Below, in pieces: positions 1 to 5,051 of a DNA stretch of 5,051 nucleotides (within the stretch, counting starts at the first letter, position 1; every line of letters starts with the position of its first letter). The DNA comes from an uncultured Bacteroidales bacterium (lineage in GTDB: Bacteria > Bacteroidota > Bacteroidia > Bacteroidales > Bacteroidaceae), in NCBI GenBank assembly GCA_945788445.1, contig CALZMA010000090.1, positions 1 through 5,051 of the forward strand. Direction: 5' to 3'. The notes under the pieces are model-generated. The model made no database searches. It saw nothing but the letters and a program-made list of their open reading frames with translations, and was not told the origin of the DNA. A program made the position numbers and the translations under genes.

Positions 1-237
1 ATGTCGGCGTATGCGGATTTGTCGCGTGAAAACGTGAAGCTCAAGGCGAAACTTCAGGAAACGTCGCAGGCGCTCTCGGACGCAAAGGACGAAAACGCCC
101 GCCTCAAGCACGACTACCAGACGCTCAAGACGGCCCGCATGCTCGAAGTGAGCGGCGAAGACGTAAAGGCTTCCCGCGCACGGATTGCCAAGCTCATCCG
201 CGAGGTAGACAAGTGCATCGCCCTGCTCGAAGTGTAG
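1..237 (+). CDS. Small coiled-coil protein upstream of zapA (start possibly outside window)
   Basis: This 78-residue soluble protein has no signal peptide or membrane segment. Residues about 5-46 are rich in E, K, Q, R and L with heptad-like leucine spacing, as expected for a coiled coil. Residues 54-78 (DVKASRARIAKLIREVDKC and the following IALLEV) form a second amphipathic helix. From memory, small proteins with this kind of C-terminal helix sit before zapA in many Bacteroidales genomes, but I know no established function. The ATG is the first base of the window, so a longer reading frame beginning upstream cannot be excluded. The stop is TAG at 235-237, and zapA begins 51 bases later on the same strand. 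Size, coiled-coil build and position next to zapA recall ZapB (about 81 residues in E. coli); that is an inference, without sequence homology shown. The reading frame is secure; the function is not. Confidence 0.8.
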   Translation: MSAYADLSRENVKLKAKLQETSQALSDAKDENARLKHDYQTLKTARMLEVSGEDVKASRARIAKLIREVDKCIALLEV

Positions 238-288
238 CCCGCCCGCGGCTGCCCCTTCACTCTCTCCCGTCAAATAACTCTGAATGGC

Positions 289-612
289 ATGGACAACAAC
301 CAAGATAAATTCGTGATTCAACTGCTCATCGGCAAGCAGCTCTATCCCATCACCGTCAAACGTGAACAGGAAGGCATGTACCGCAAGGCCGCGCAGCTCA
401 TCAACGAAAAACTCAGCCGCTACGAACAGTCGTATCCCAACCTGGGCTACGAGCGCTACACCTCCGTGGCGCTCCTCGACTTTGCCGTTCAGATGCTGCA
501 GCTCCAGGAGCAAAAAGACGAGTCGCTCTACACCGAAACCGTCGGGCGGCTCAGCGCCGAAATCGACGCCCTGCTCAAGGCCGGGAAAGAGGAAGCCGCC
601 GACGAAGCATAG
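289..612 (+). CDS. zapA: Cell division protein ZapA
   Basis: This 107-residue protein has the usual ZapA length (109 in E. coli). ZapA proteins bind FtsZ in the cytoplasm and promote bundling of protofilaments in the Z ring, acting as dimers or tetramers. The N-terminal part (residues about 7-24, with [13 protein letters not shown]) fits the family's two-strand segment. The helical region with [19 protein letters not shown] follows at about 32-50, and a long helix from about 55 to 98 ([20 protein letters not shown]) would form the dimer coiled coil. The ATG at 289 is preferred because the family's N-terminal strand starts directly after it; the ATG at 284 is out of frame. No clear Shine-Dalgarno sequence precedes it, as is usual in Bacteroidota. 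It lies between the small coiled-coil gene and rny, probably in one transcript. Confidence 0.93.
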   Translation: MDNNQDKFVIQLLIGKQLYPITVKREQEGMYRKAAQLINEKLSRYEQSYPNLGYERYTSVALLDFAVQMLQLQEQKDESLYTETVGRLSAEIDALLKAGKEEAADEA

Positions 613-682
613 GCCCGTGCGCCCCCTTACAGCGCACACCCCATTCCCTCTGAATACTTAATTTTAATCCATACCAAAAACA

Positions 683-2215
683 ATGTTTGAAATCATACTC
701 GTTGCCGCCGGTCTCCTACTCGGAGCAGCAGGCGGATATGCCTTCTTCCGTTACGCACTGAAGAAGAAATACCTCCGGATGATCGACAACGCCAACAAGG
801 AGGCAGAAGTCATCAAGGAGAAGAAACTCCTCGAAGTAAAGGAAAAGTTCCTCAACAAGAAAGCTGAACTCGAAAAGGAAGTGCAGCAGCGCAACCAGCG
901 CATTCTCCAGGTGGAGAACAAACTGAAGCAGCGCGAAATGTCGCTCGGACAGCGCCAGGAAGAACTCGGACGCCGCAAGCAAGAACTCGACAACACCCAG
1001 AACCGCCTCACCAGCCAGCAGCAGGCACTCCTGCGCAAGGAAGAGGAACTCGAAAAACTCCAGCTCAAGGAACGCGAAAAACTCGAGGAACTCAGCGGAC
1101 TCTCGGCCGACGAAGCCAAGAAACGACTCATTGATTCGCTCAAGGACGAAGCCCGCAGCGATGCCCAAAGCTATATCAACGACATCATGGACGATGCCAA
1201 GCTCACCGCCAACAAGGAGGCCAAGCGCATCGTCATCCAGACCATCCAGCGCGTGGCCACCGAAACTGCCATCGAGAACAGCGTCACCGTGTTCCACATC
1301 GACAACGACGAGGTGAAGGGTCGCATCATCGGCCGCGAAGGCCGCAACATCCGTGCCCTCGAAGCCGCCACAGGCGTTGAAATCGTGGTAGACGACACCC
1401 CCGAGGCCATCGTCATCAGCGCCTTCGACCCCGTGCGCCGCGAAGTCTGCCGCCTGGCCCTCCACCAGCTCATCGCCGACGGACGCATCCACCCCGCCCG
1501 CATCGAAGAGGTGGTGGCGAAGGTCAAGAAGCAGGTCGACGACGAAGTCATCGAAACCGGTAAGCGTACGGCCATCGACCTTGGCATCCACGGCCTCCAC
1601 CCCGAACTCGTGCGCATTGTCGGTAAGATGAAGTACCGCTCCTCCTACGGACAGAACCTGCTCCAGCACGCACGCGAAACCGCCAACCTCTGCTCCGTCA
1701 TGGCTGCCGAACTCGGCCTCAACCCGAAGAAAGCCAAGCGCGCCGGCCTTCTCCACGACATCGGTAAGGTGCCCGACGAGGAGAGCGAACTGCCCCACGC
1801 ACTCTACGGCGCCAAGCTTGCAGAGAAGTACAAGGAGAAGCCCGAAATCTGCAACGCCATCGGTGCCCACCACGACGAGATGGAGATGAGCTCGCTGCTC
1901 GCCCCCATCGTGCAGGTCTGCGATGCCATCAGCGGTGCCCGTCCCGGTGCCCGCCGCGAAATCGTCGAAGCCTACATCAAGCGACTCAACGACCTCGAAC
2001 AGATTGCTTCGAGCTACGAAGGCGTTACCAAGACCTATGCCATCCAGGCCGGTCGCGAACTTCGCGTCATTGTCGGTGCCGACAAGATTGACGACAAGCA
2101 GATTGAAGTGCTCAGCGCCGACATTGCCCGCCGCATTCAGGACGAAATGACTTATCCCGGACAGGTGAAAATCACCGTTATCCGCGAAACCCGTTCCGTA
2201 AGCTACGCCAAGTAA
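683..2215 (+). CDS. rny: Ribonuclease Y (membrane-anchored endoribonuclease)
   Basis: This 510-residue protein is close to the usual RNase Y length and has all its parts. A membrane anchor lies at about residues 2-22 ([21 protein letters not shown] region). A long K/E/Q-rich coiled coil spans about 25-140. A KH RNA-binding domain lies at about 200-265 and contains [10 protein letters not shown] (213-222). An HD domain lies at about 325-420, with likely metal ligands H329 (LLQHARE), H358-D359 (GLLHDIGK) and D414 ([17 protein letters not shown]), plus the GAHHDE motif at 394-399. In the family, the enzyme makes internal cuts that start mRNA decay at the inner membrane face. The ATG at 683 gives the full anchor and follows an A-rich leader (ACCAAAAACA) instead of a Shine-Dalgarno site. 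It follows zapA by 70 bases and is probably the last gene of that operon, since an inverted repeat follows. No key residue is missing. Confidence 0.98.
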   Translation: MFEIILVAAGLLLGAAGGYAFFRYALKKKYLRMIDNANKEAEVIKEKKLLEVKEKFLNKKAELEKEVQQRNQRILQVENKLKQREMSLGQRQEELGRRKQELDNTQNRLTSQQQALLRKEEELEKLQLKEREKLEELSGLSADEAKKRLIDSLKDEARSDAQSYINDIMDDAKLTANKEAKRIVIQTIQRVATETAIENSVTVFHIDNDEVKGRIIGREGRNIRALEAATGVEIVVDDTPEAIVISAFDPVRREVCRLALHQLIADGRIHPARIEEVVAKVKKQVDDEVIETGKRTAIDLGIHGLHPELVRIVGKMKYRSSYGQNLLQHARETANLCSVMAAELGLNPKKAKRAGLLHDIGKVPDEESELPHALYGAKLAEKYKEKPEICNAIGAHHDEMEMSSLLAPIVQVCDAISGARPGARREIVEAYIKRLNDLEQIASSYEGVTKTYAIQAGRELRVIVGADKIDDKQIEVLSADIARRIQDEMTYPGQVKITVIRETRSVSYAK

Positions 2216-2250
2216 ACTGACGCAGCAAGCAGCGAGGTTATATGATATAA

Positions 2251-2349
2251 GGTTATGAGGTTATGAAGTTATGAGGTTATAAAGTCACTGTTTGAAAGAA
2301 AGACTTTAGCCCGTTACTTTATAACCTCATAACCTTAAACCTCATAACC
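2251..2349. repeat. Large inverted repeat made of GGTTATGA-type octamers
   Basis: The left arm (2251-2285) reads as four tandem octamers, GGTTATGA, GGTTATGA, AGTTATGA and GGTTATAA, followed by AGT. The right arm (2316-2349) is its near-perfect reverse complement. Pairing gives 12 bp outside and 18 bp inside, separated by one bulged base, one G-U pair and one mismatch, around a 30-base loop (2286-2315). A degenerate copy (AGGTTATA) lies just before, at 2235. The loop also contains GACTTT (2302-2307), which could pair with AAAGTC at 2281-2286 as a competing stem. The repeat starts 35 bases after the rny stop and ends 40 bases before the transporter start. It has no T tract, so termination is only one possible role; 3'-end protection of rny mRNA or a dispersed genomic repeat are equally possible. 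Confidence 0.9.
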
Positions 2350-2389
2350 GGGGAGCGAAGCGACCCAACCTCATTACTTAGTTCCAAAG

Positions 2390-3661
2390 ATGAAAAATAC
2401 AAAGACTTCGCCTTGGCTTTGGGTGCCCACGCTCTACACCGCCGAAGGCATCCCCTACGTGATTGTGATGAGCGTGGCCACGGTGATGTACAGCCGTCTC
2501 GGTCTGTCCAACGCCGACATTGCCCTCTACACCTCCTGGCTCTACCTCCCCTGGGTCATCAAGCCCTTCTGGAGCCCCATTGTAGACCTCTTCATGACCA
2601 AACGCTGGTGGATAGTTGCCATGCAGTGGATTCTTGCCATCTCCTTTGCCGGCATCGCCTTCACCCTCCAGGCCCCCCACTTCATCCAATGGTCCCTGGC
2701 CATGTTCTGGATAGTAGCCTTCAGCAGCGCTACCCACGACATAGCCGCCGACGGCTTCTACCTCCTCGCCCTCGATGCCCGCGAACAAGCCTTCTTTGTC
2801 GGCATCCGTTCCACCGCCTACCGCATCGCCTCCATTGTCGGGCAGGGTCTCATCATCATGCTGGCCGGAGCGCTCGAACTCCGTTTCTCCCCGGCGTGGG
2901 CATGGTCCTACACCTTCTACCTTGCCGCCTTCGCCTTCGGCATTCTCCTCTTAGTCCACTTCTTCTTCCTGCCCCGCCCGCAGGCCGACGACACCCGTGC
3001 CGACATCTCCCTCCGCACCACCTTCACTACCTTTGCAGCCTTCTTCCGCAAGCCGCAAATTCTGGTAGCCCTGGCGTTTATCCTCCTCTATCGCCTGCCC
3101 GAGGCCCTGTTGGTGAAAATTTGTCCGCTCTTCCTGCTCGACACCCCCGAACACGGCGGCCTCGGCCTCACGACCGGCGAGATTGGTATGGTCCAGGGCA
3201 CAATAGGCGTAATCGGCCTCACCCTCGGCGGCATCCTTGGCGGCTTCTGCGCGGGTGGTTTGGGCGGACTGCGGCGCTGGCTCTGGCCCATGGTGCTCAG
3301 CATCACCCTGCCCGATGCCGTCTACATTGCCCTGGCCTACTATCAGCCCGAAGGCCTCGGCCTGCTCGGTGCGGCCGTCTTCGTCGAGCAGTTCGGCTAC
3401 GGCTTCGGCTTCACCGCCTACATGCTCTACCTCATGTACTTCGCCCGCGGCCCGCTCTCCACGGCCCACTATGCCCTCTGCACGGGGCTCATGGCCCTCG
3501 GCATGATGTTGCCCGGCATGGTGGCCGGCTTTTTGCAGGAACAGGTGGGCTACCTCAACTTCTTCATCATAGCCACCTGCCTCTGTGTGCTGACCTTCTG
3601 GGTGAGCATGCTCATACAGATTGACGAAGACCCAAAAGAAGAGCCCGTCCTCAAGGGATGA
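2390..3661 (+). CDS. MFS transporter of the AmpG/PAT type
   Basis: This 423-residue protein is strongly hydrophobic, with about 12 membrane segments. The N-terminal block PWLWVPTLYTAEGIPY (8-23), followed by SWLYLPWVIKPFWSPIVD (49-66), is typical of the AmpG / peptide-acetyl-CoA transporter family. THDIAADG (115-122) matches the family's conserved HDIAxDxY-like segment, here with G-F in place of the usual A-Y. A long cytoplasmic loop at about 194-222 separates the two six-helix halves. AmpG proteins import anhydro-muropeptides across the inner membrane for cell-wall recycling; other relatives carry different substrates, so the cargo is not fixed by sequence. The ATG at 2390 follows an A-rich stretch (CCAAAG) and no longer start is apparent. 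No recycling enzyme gene (for example nagZ, ampD or murQ) is adjacent. The gene is separated from rny by a 174-base repeat-bearing gap, suggesting its own promoter, although I see none clearly. Its stop (3659-3661) lies inside a hairpin. Confidence 0.9.
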   Translation: MKNTKTSPWLWVPTLYTAEGIPYVIVMSVATVMYSRLGLSNADIALYTSWLYLPWVIKPFWSPIVDLFMTKRWWIVAMQWILAISFAGIAFTLQAPHFIQWSLAMFWIVAFSSATHDIAADGFYLLALDAREQAFFVGIRSTAYRIASIVGQGLIIMLAGALELRFSPAWAWSYTFYLAAFAFGILLLVHFFFLPRPQADDTRADISLRTTFTTFAAFFRKPQILVALAFILLYRLPEALLVKICPLFLLDTPEHGGLGLTTGEIGMVQGTIGVIGLTLGGILGGFCAGGLGGLRRWLWPMVLSITLPDAVYIALAYYQPEGLGLLGAAVFVEQFGYGFGFTAYMLYLMYFARGPLSTAHYALCTGLMALGMMLPGMVAGFLQEQVGYLNFFIIATCLCVLTFWVSMLIQIDEDPKEEPVLKG

Positions 3662-3684
3662 GGCGGGCTCGCTAAGAGATTTTT
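3634..3684. terminator. Probable bidirectional Rho-independent terminator at the convergent junction
   Basis: GAGCCCG (3641-3647) pairs with CGGGCTC (3664-3670). After a single bulged T, CCTCA (3649-3653) pairs with TGAGG (3659-3663), leaving the loop AGGGA. The transporter's TGA stop is part of the right arm. Read leftward, the stem is followed at once by TTCTTTT (3640-3634), a good U-rich tail for the leftward gene. Read rightward, the T5 tract (3680-3684) comes nine bases after the stem, less ideal. The leftward function is therefore the better supported of the two. Confidence 0.7.
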
Positions 3685-3687
3685 CCT

Positions 3688-3741
3688 ACGGGAAACGGTG
3701 TGTGCGCTTCAGGCGGCTCCGTTTCCCGTTGTTCTGTCTTT
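3688..3741 (+). terminator. Second hairpin with T-rich tail, probable terminator for the transporter transcript
   Basis: ACGGGAAACGG (3688-3698) and CCGTTTCCCGT (3719-3729) are perfect 11-base inverted repeats around a 20-base loop. Read rightward, the stem is followed by TGTTCTGTCTTT (3730-3741), which is T-rich. Read leftward, the next bases are AGGAAAAATC, with no T tract. The hairpin covers the TGA stop (3709-3711) and last codons of the leftward gene. It may serve as a rightward terminator or as a 3'-end stabiliser of the leftward message. The structure is certain from sequence; the role is inferred. Confidence 0.55.
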
Positions 3742-4614
3742 GCAGTAAAGGCCGAGCGCGTAGGTGCGCAGGGTGCCGATGAGTGCTGTGAAGGCGATGC
3801 CCAAGGTGGCGCAGACGAAATAGAGCACAGGTAGCAGAGCAGGCATCGAGGCTTCGTCGCCGCGGAGCAGCGTGTCGGCCGCGGCCCATGCCGTAGCGCC
3901 GTGGACGAGTAGCGGCTGCCAGCAGATGCAGGCAATGAGCAGGAGCGGCAGCAGCGTGACGGCCTGGAGCAGTCCGGCAATGCCGAGGCTGCGCCGCAGT
4001 CCGAAGCGGAACGACTGCGCAAAGCTCAGACCGCAGAGAGCGTAGGCCATGCGCGTGCAGTTGCAGGTCGTCCAGCTATATATATATAGGAGTGGAAGCA
4101 GGCAAAGCAGCCAGGGAGTCCAATTCGCAGCGGCCCAGACAATGAGTGCCGTAGCCAGCGCGAGGCCCGTGGCCCAAACGCCGCCCATGGTCCACAGTCG
4201 GCGTTGGGCGCGGAAGTGGGCAGAATTGTAGCGCAGGGGGAGCGGCCGGAAGTCCGTGGAGCCGGTCTCCCCCGAAATCAGCACGACCATGCGTGCGCCG
4301 AGGGCGTTCAGACTGAACAGCCAGACGATGAGCGCGAGGACCAGGTAGGCCAGTTGCGGCAGCGAAGGCAGGAGCAGGAGCTGGGCGAGTTCGGCCTGTC
4401 CGCCCGTTTCGTAGAGTCGGAGGGCGGGCAGGGCGCAGCTCGTGGCGTAGTCCAGAACCATTTCAAAGAAGAAGCTTCCGGCCATTCCCACGAGGAGAAG
4501 GTAGGGCCACGAAGCGCGGAGGTAATCGAGGGGATGCAGCGCAAAGGTGCGCCAGCTGAGGCTGGTGCAGGCTTTCAGACTGCGTCGGGGCAAAAGGTGT
4601 TGTTTTTGTTCCAT
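3709..4614 (-). CDS. Hypothetical polytopic membrane protein, about six helices
   Basis: I do not recognise the family of this 301-residue protein. A polar N-terminus of about 35 residues is followed by hydrophobic stretches at roughly 36-57, 86-113, 143-163, 165-180, 212-233 and 258-282, so it should sit in the inner membrane. There is no signal peptide, catalytic motif or transporter signature that I can name. A short charged segment after the second helix (SGETGSTDFRPLPLRYN, about 114-130) and CxC within TTCNCTRMAYALC (182-194) are the most distinctive features. The ATG at 4614 is preferred; a TTG three codons upstream (4623) would add three residues. No Shine-Dalgarno site is visible, but the leader is A-rich (TTGAAAACA). 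The gene converges with the transporter, leaving 47 bases between stops, and the two need not be related in function. It appears to be transcribed alone. The frame is supported by its length and by continuous hydrophobic periodicity. Confidence 0.82.
   Translation of the reverse strand: MEQKQHLLPRRSLKACTSLSWRTFALHPLDYLRASWPYLLLVGMAGSFFFEMVLDYATSCALPALRLYETGGQAELAQLLLLPSLPQLAYLVLALIVWLFSLNALGARMVVLISGETGSTDFRPLPLRYNSAHFRAQRRLWTMGGVWATGLALATALIVWAAANWTPWLLCLLPLLYIYSWTTCNCTRMAYALCGLSFAQSFRFGLRRSLGIAGLLQAVTLLPLLLIACICWQPLLVHGATAWAAADTLLRGDEASMPALLPVLYFVCATLGIAFTALIGTLRTYALGLYCKDRTTGNGAA
4077..4088. repeat. (TA)6 dinucleotide run inside the membrane-protein gene
   Basis: Six TA units in an otherwise G+C-rich gene encode part of the LLYIYS stretch (residues about 175-180) of the leftward membrane protein. 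The run is short for a phase-variation tract, so slippage is possible but not indicated. Confidence 0.85.
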
Positions 4615-4832
4615 TGTTTTCAAGATGGCGTAGCGGAAGTCCGTACTAAACGGCGGCGAAGTTAGTGCTTTTTCTTTGTGTATGGGCTGTTTGGGGAAGA
4701 ATAGGGCTGCGAATTAGCATAAGTTAGTGGAAGGCCAGTGCAGAGGCTTGCTATTTCTTGGCTGGGTATGACGCGTGACACAGGACATATGTACTATGCA
4801 CTATGTGTATAATGATTGGGCGAATGGGTAAC
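4615..4832. other. Intergenic leader region with no gene seen
   Basis: No reading frame of credible length or composition is present on either strand. The only small structures are the 8-base palindrome ACATATGT (4785-4792) and the close direct repeat ACTATG, ACTATG just after it. The promoter of the leftward membrane-protein gene should be here or further right, but I found no leftward match to the Bacteroidota TTTG and TAnnTTTG pair at proper spacing. Confidence 0.6.
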
Positions 4833-4912
4833 ATCAGATTAATCAGATGAATCTGTAATCAAAAATAGAGTCCGTATTTTTATTGATTACGGATTTTTCT
4901 GATTCTTCTGAT
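4833..4912. repeat. A+T-rich 80-base imperfect inverted repeat
   Basis: The left arm 4833-4861 and right arm 4884-4912 are 29-base reverse complements with five mismatches. Shared blocks are ATCAGA, AATCAGA, AATC and GTAATCA. An inner stem, AAAAATA (4861-4867) with TATTTTT (4875-4881), closes a seven-base loop, so the whole element can fold as one long hairpin. TCCGTA (4871-4876) can also pair with TACGGA (4888-4893) as an alternative. Right after the outer arm comes TTTTTG (4913-4918), so a rightward transcript would end in a hairpin with a T tract. No rightward gene precedes it here, which makes a dispersed repeat or an RNA end more likely than an ordinary gene terminator. Confidence 0.88.
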
Positions 4913-4920
4913 TTTTGAAA

Positions 4921-5051
4921 ACCCGGGGCTTGCACCCTGGACTAAGGGCTAAAGGTCGTGCTTTGCATAAAATTTGCTGCGCTCTCACCTTGCAAACTTC
5001 GTCAAGTTAGGCTGCGGTTCGGCAGAGCAAATGAAAATCCTTCGGCTTTTC
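4921..5051. other. Structured non-coding segment at the window edge
   Basis: No gene is visible, but short inverted repeats are dense. ATTTGCT (4972-4978) pairs with AGCAAAT (5026-5032), enclosing AACTT-CGTC-AAGTT (4995-5008) and CTGC-GGTTCG-GCAG (5012-5025). GAAAA (5033-5037) pairs with TTTTC (5047-5051), with CC-TTC-GG inside. TTTGC (4973-4977) could instead pair with GCAAA (4992-4996). The nested stems resemble a multi-branched RNA or a dispersed palindromic repeat of the type common between genes in Bacteroidales. It does not fold as a tRNA and I match it to no known RNA family. It probably continues beyond the window. Confidence 0.5.

Noticed and set aside
275..282. TAACTCTG before zapA as a Bacteroidota -7 element
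   Set aside because: It has one mismatch to TAnnTTTG, is only six bases from the start codon, and no TTTG is at the -33 position. The octamer CTCTGAAT shared with the rny leader (in 648-657) is short enough to be chance.
716..1873. Long leftward open frame (385 codons) antisense to rny
   Set aside because: It lies wholly inside a well-recognised rny gene. The open frame follows from the codon bias of the G+C-rich, coiled-coil-coding strand. Its translation is low-complexity (runs of L, F, V, D) without domain features.
2251..2349. CRISPR array or insertion-sequence ends
   Set aside because: The octamer repeats are too short and have no spacers, and no transposase gene or target-site duplication is seen beside the inverted repeat.
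2413..3624. Long second rightward frame (403 codons) inside the transporter gene
   Set aside because: Its translation is rich in H, R, P and L, as expected for a shifted frame of G+C-rich DNA. The overlapping frame shows a proper membrane protein with AmpG-type blocks.
4204..4665. Rightward 153-codon frame opposite the membrane-protein gene
   Set aside because: The translation is charged and low-complexity (E, G, Q, R) and overlaps a better frame with regular hydrophobic segments on the other strand.
4860..4867. TATTTTTG on the leftward strand as a -7 promoter element for the membrane-protein gene
   Set aside because: It fits TAnnTTTG, but no TTTG is found about 20 bases upstream, it lies within a hairpin stem, and it is about 250 bases from the start codon.
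4921..5010. Possible tRNA or known small RNA near the right edge
   Set aside because: No cloverleaf with a T-loop (GTTCRA) and acceptor pairing can be drawn, and no known RNA family consensus was recognised.

Overview
The window looks like ordinary chromosomal sequence from a Bacteroidota member, most likely order Bacteroidales and perhaps a Prevotella-like genus. The reasons are the gene order (small coiled-coil gene, zapA, rny), a ZapA and an RNase Y of Bacteroidales type, A-rich leaders without a clear Shine-Dalgarno sequence, G+C-rich genes next to A+T-rich repeat-bearing intergenic DNA, and an AmpG/PAT-like transporter of the sort common in that order. The genus is a guess from overall resemblance; no rRNA or other marker is present.

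Layout. Positions 1-2215 hold three rightward genes: a 78-residue coiled-coil protein whose true start may lie outside the window, the cell-division protein ZapA, and RNase Y (membrane anchor, coiled coil, KH and HD domains). Spacers are 51 and 70 bases with no hairpin between genes, so they probably form one operon. Positions 2216-2389 contain a large imperfect inverted repeat built from an octamer (GGTTATGA-like), which may end or protect the rny transcript. Positions 2390-3661 encode a 12-helix-type MFS transporter of the AmpG/PAT family. It converges on a leftward gene (3709-4614) for an unrecognised protein with about six membrane segments. Two hairpins lie in the junction and overlap the ends of the two genes. 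Their T-rich tails suggest that each transcript may terminate inside the neighbouring gene.

Positions 4615-5051 hold no supportable gene. The first 220 bases are featureless apart from short repeats, then comes an 80-base A+T-rich hairpin (4833-4912), then about 130 bases rich in short inverted repeats running off the window edge.

How the genes relate: the first three link Z-ring assembly and membrane-bound RNA decay by position. The small coiled-coil protein beside ZapA resembles ZapB of gammaproteobacteria in size and build, which is a testable idea rather than an established fact. The transporter could recover cell-wall fragments (muropeptides). I found no mobile element, CRISPR array, toxin-antitoxin pair, phage gene, tRNA or rRNA. 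The non-coding structures are the least explained part of the window.
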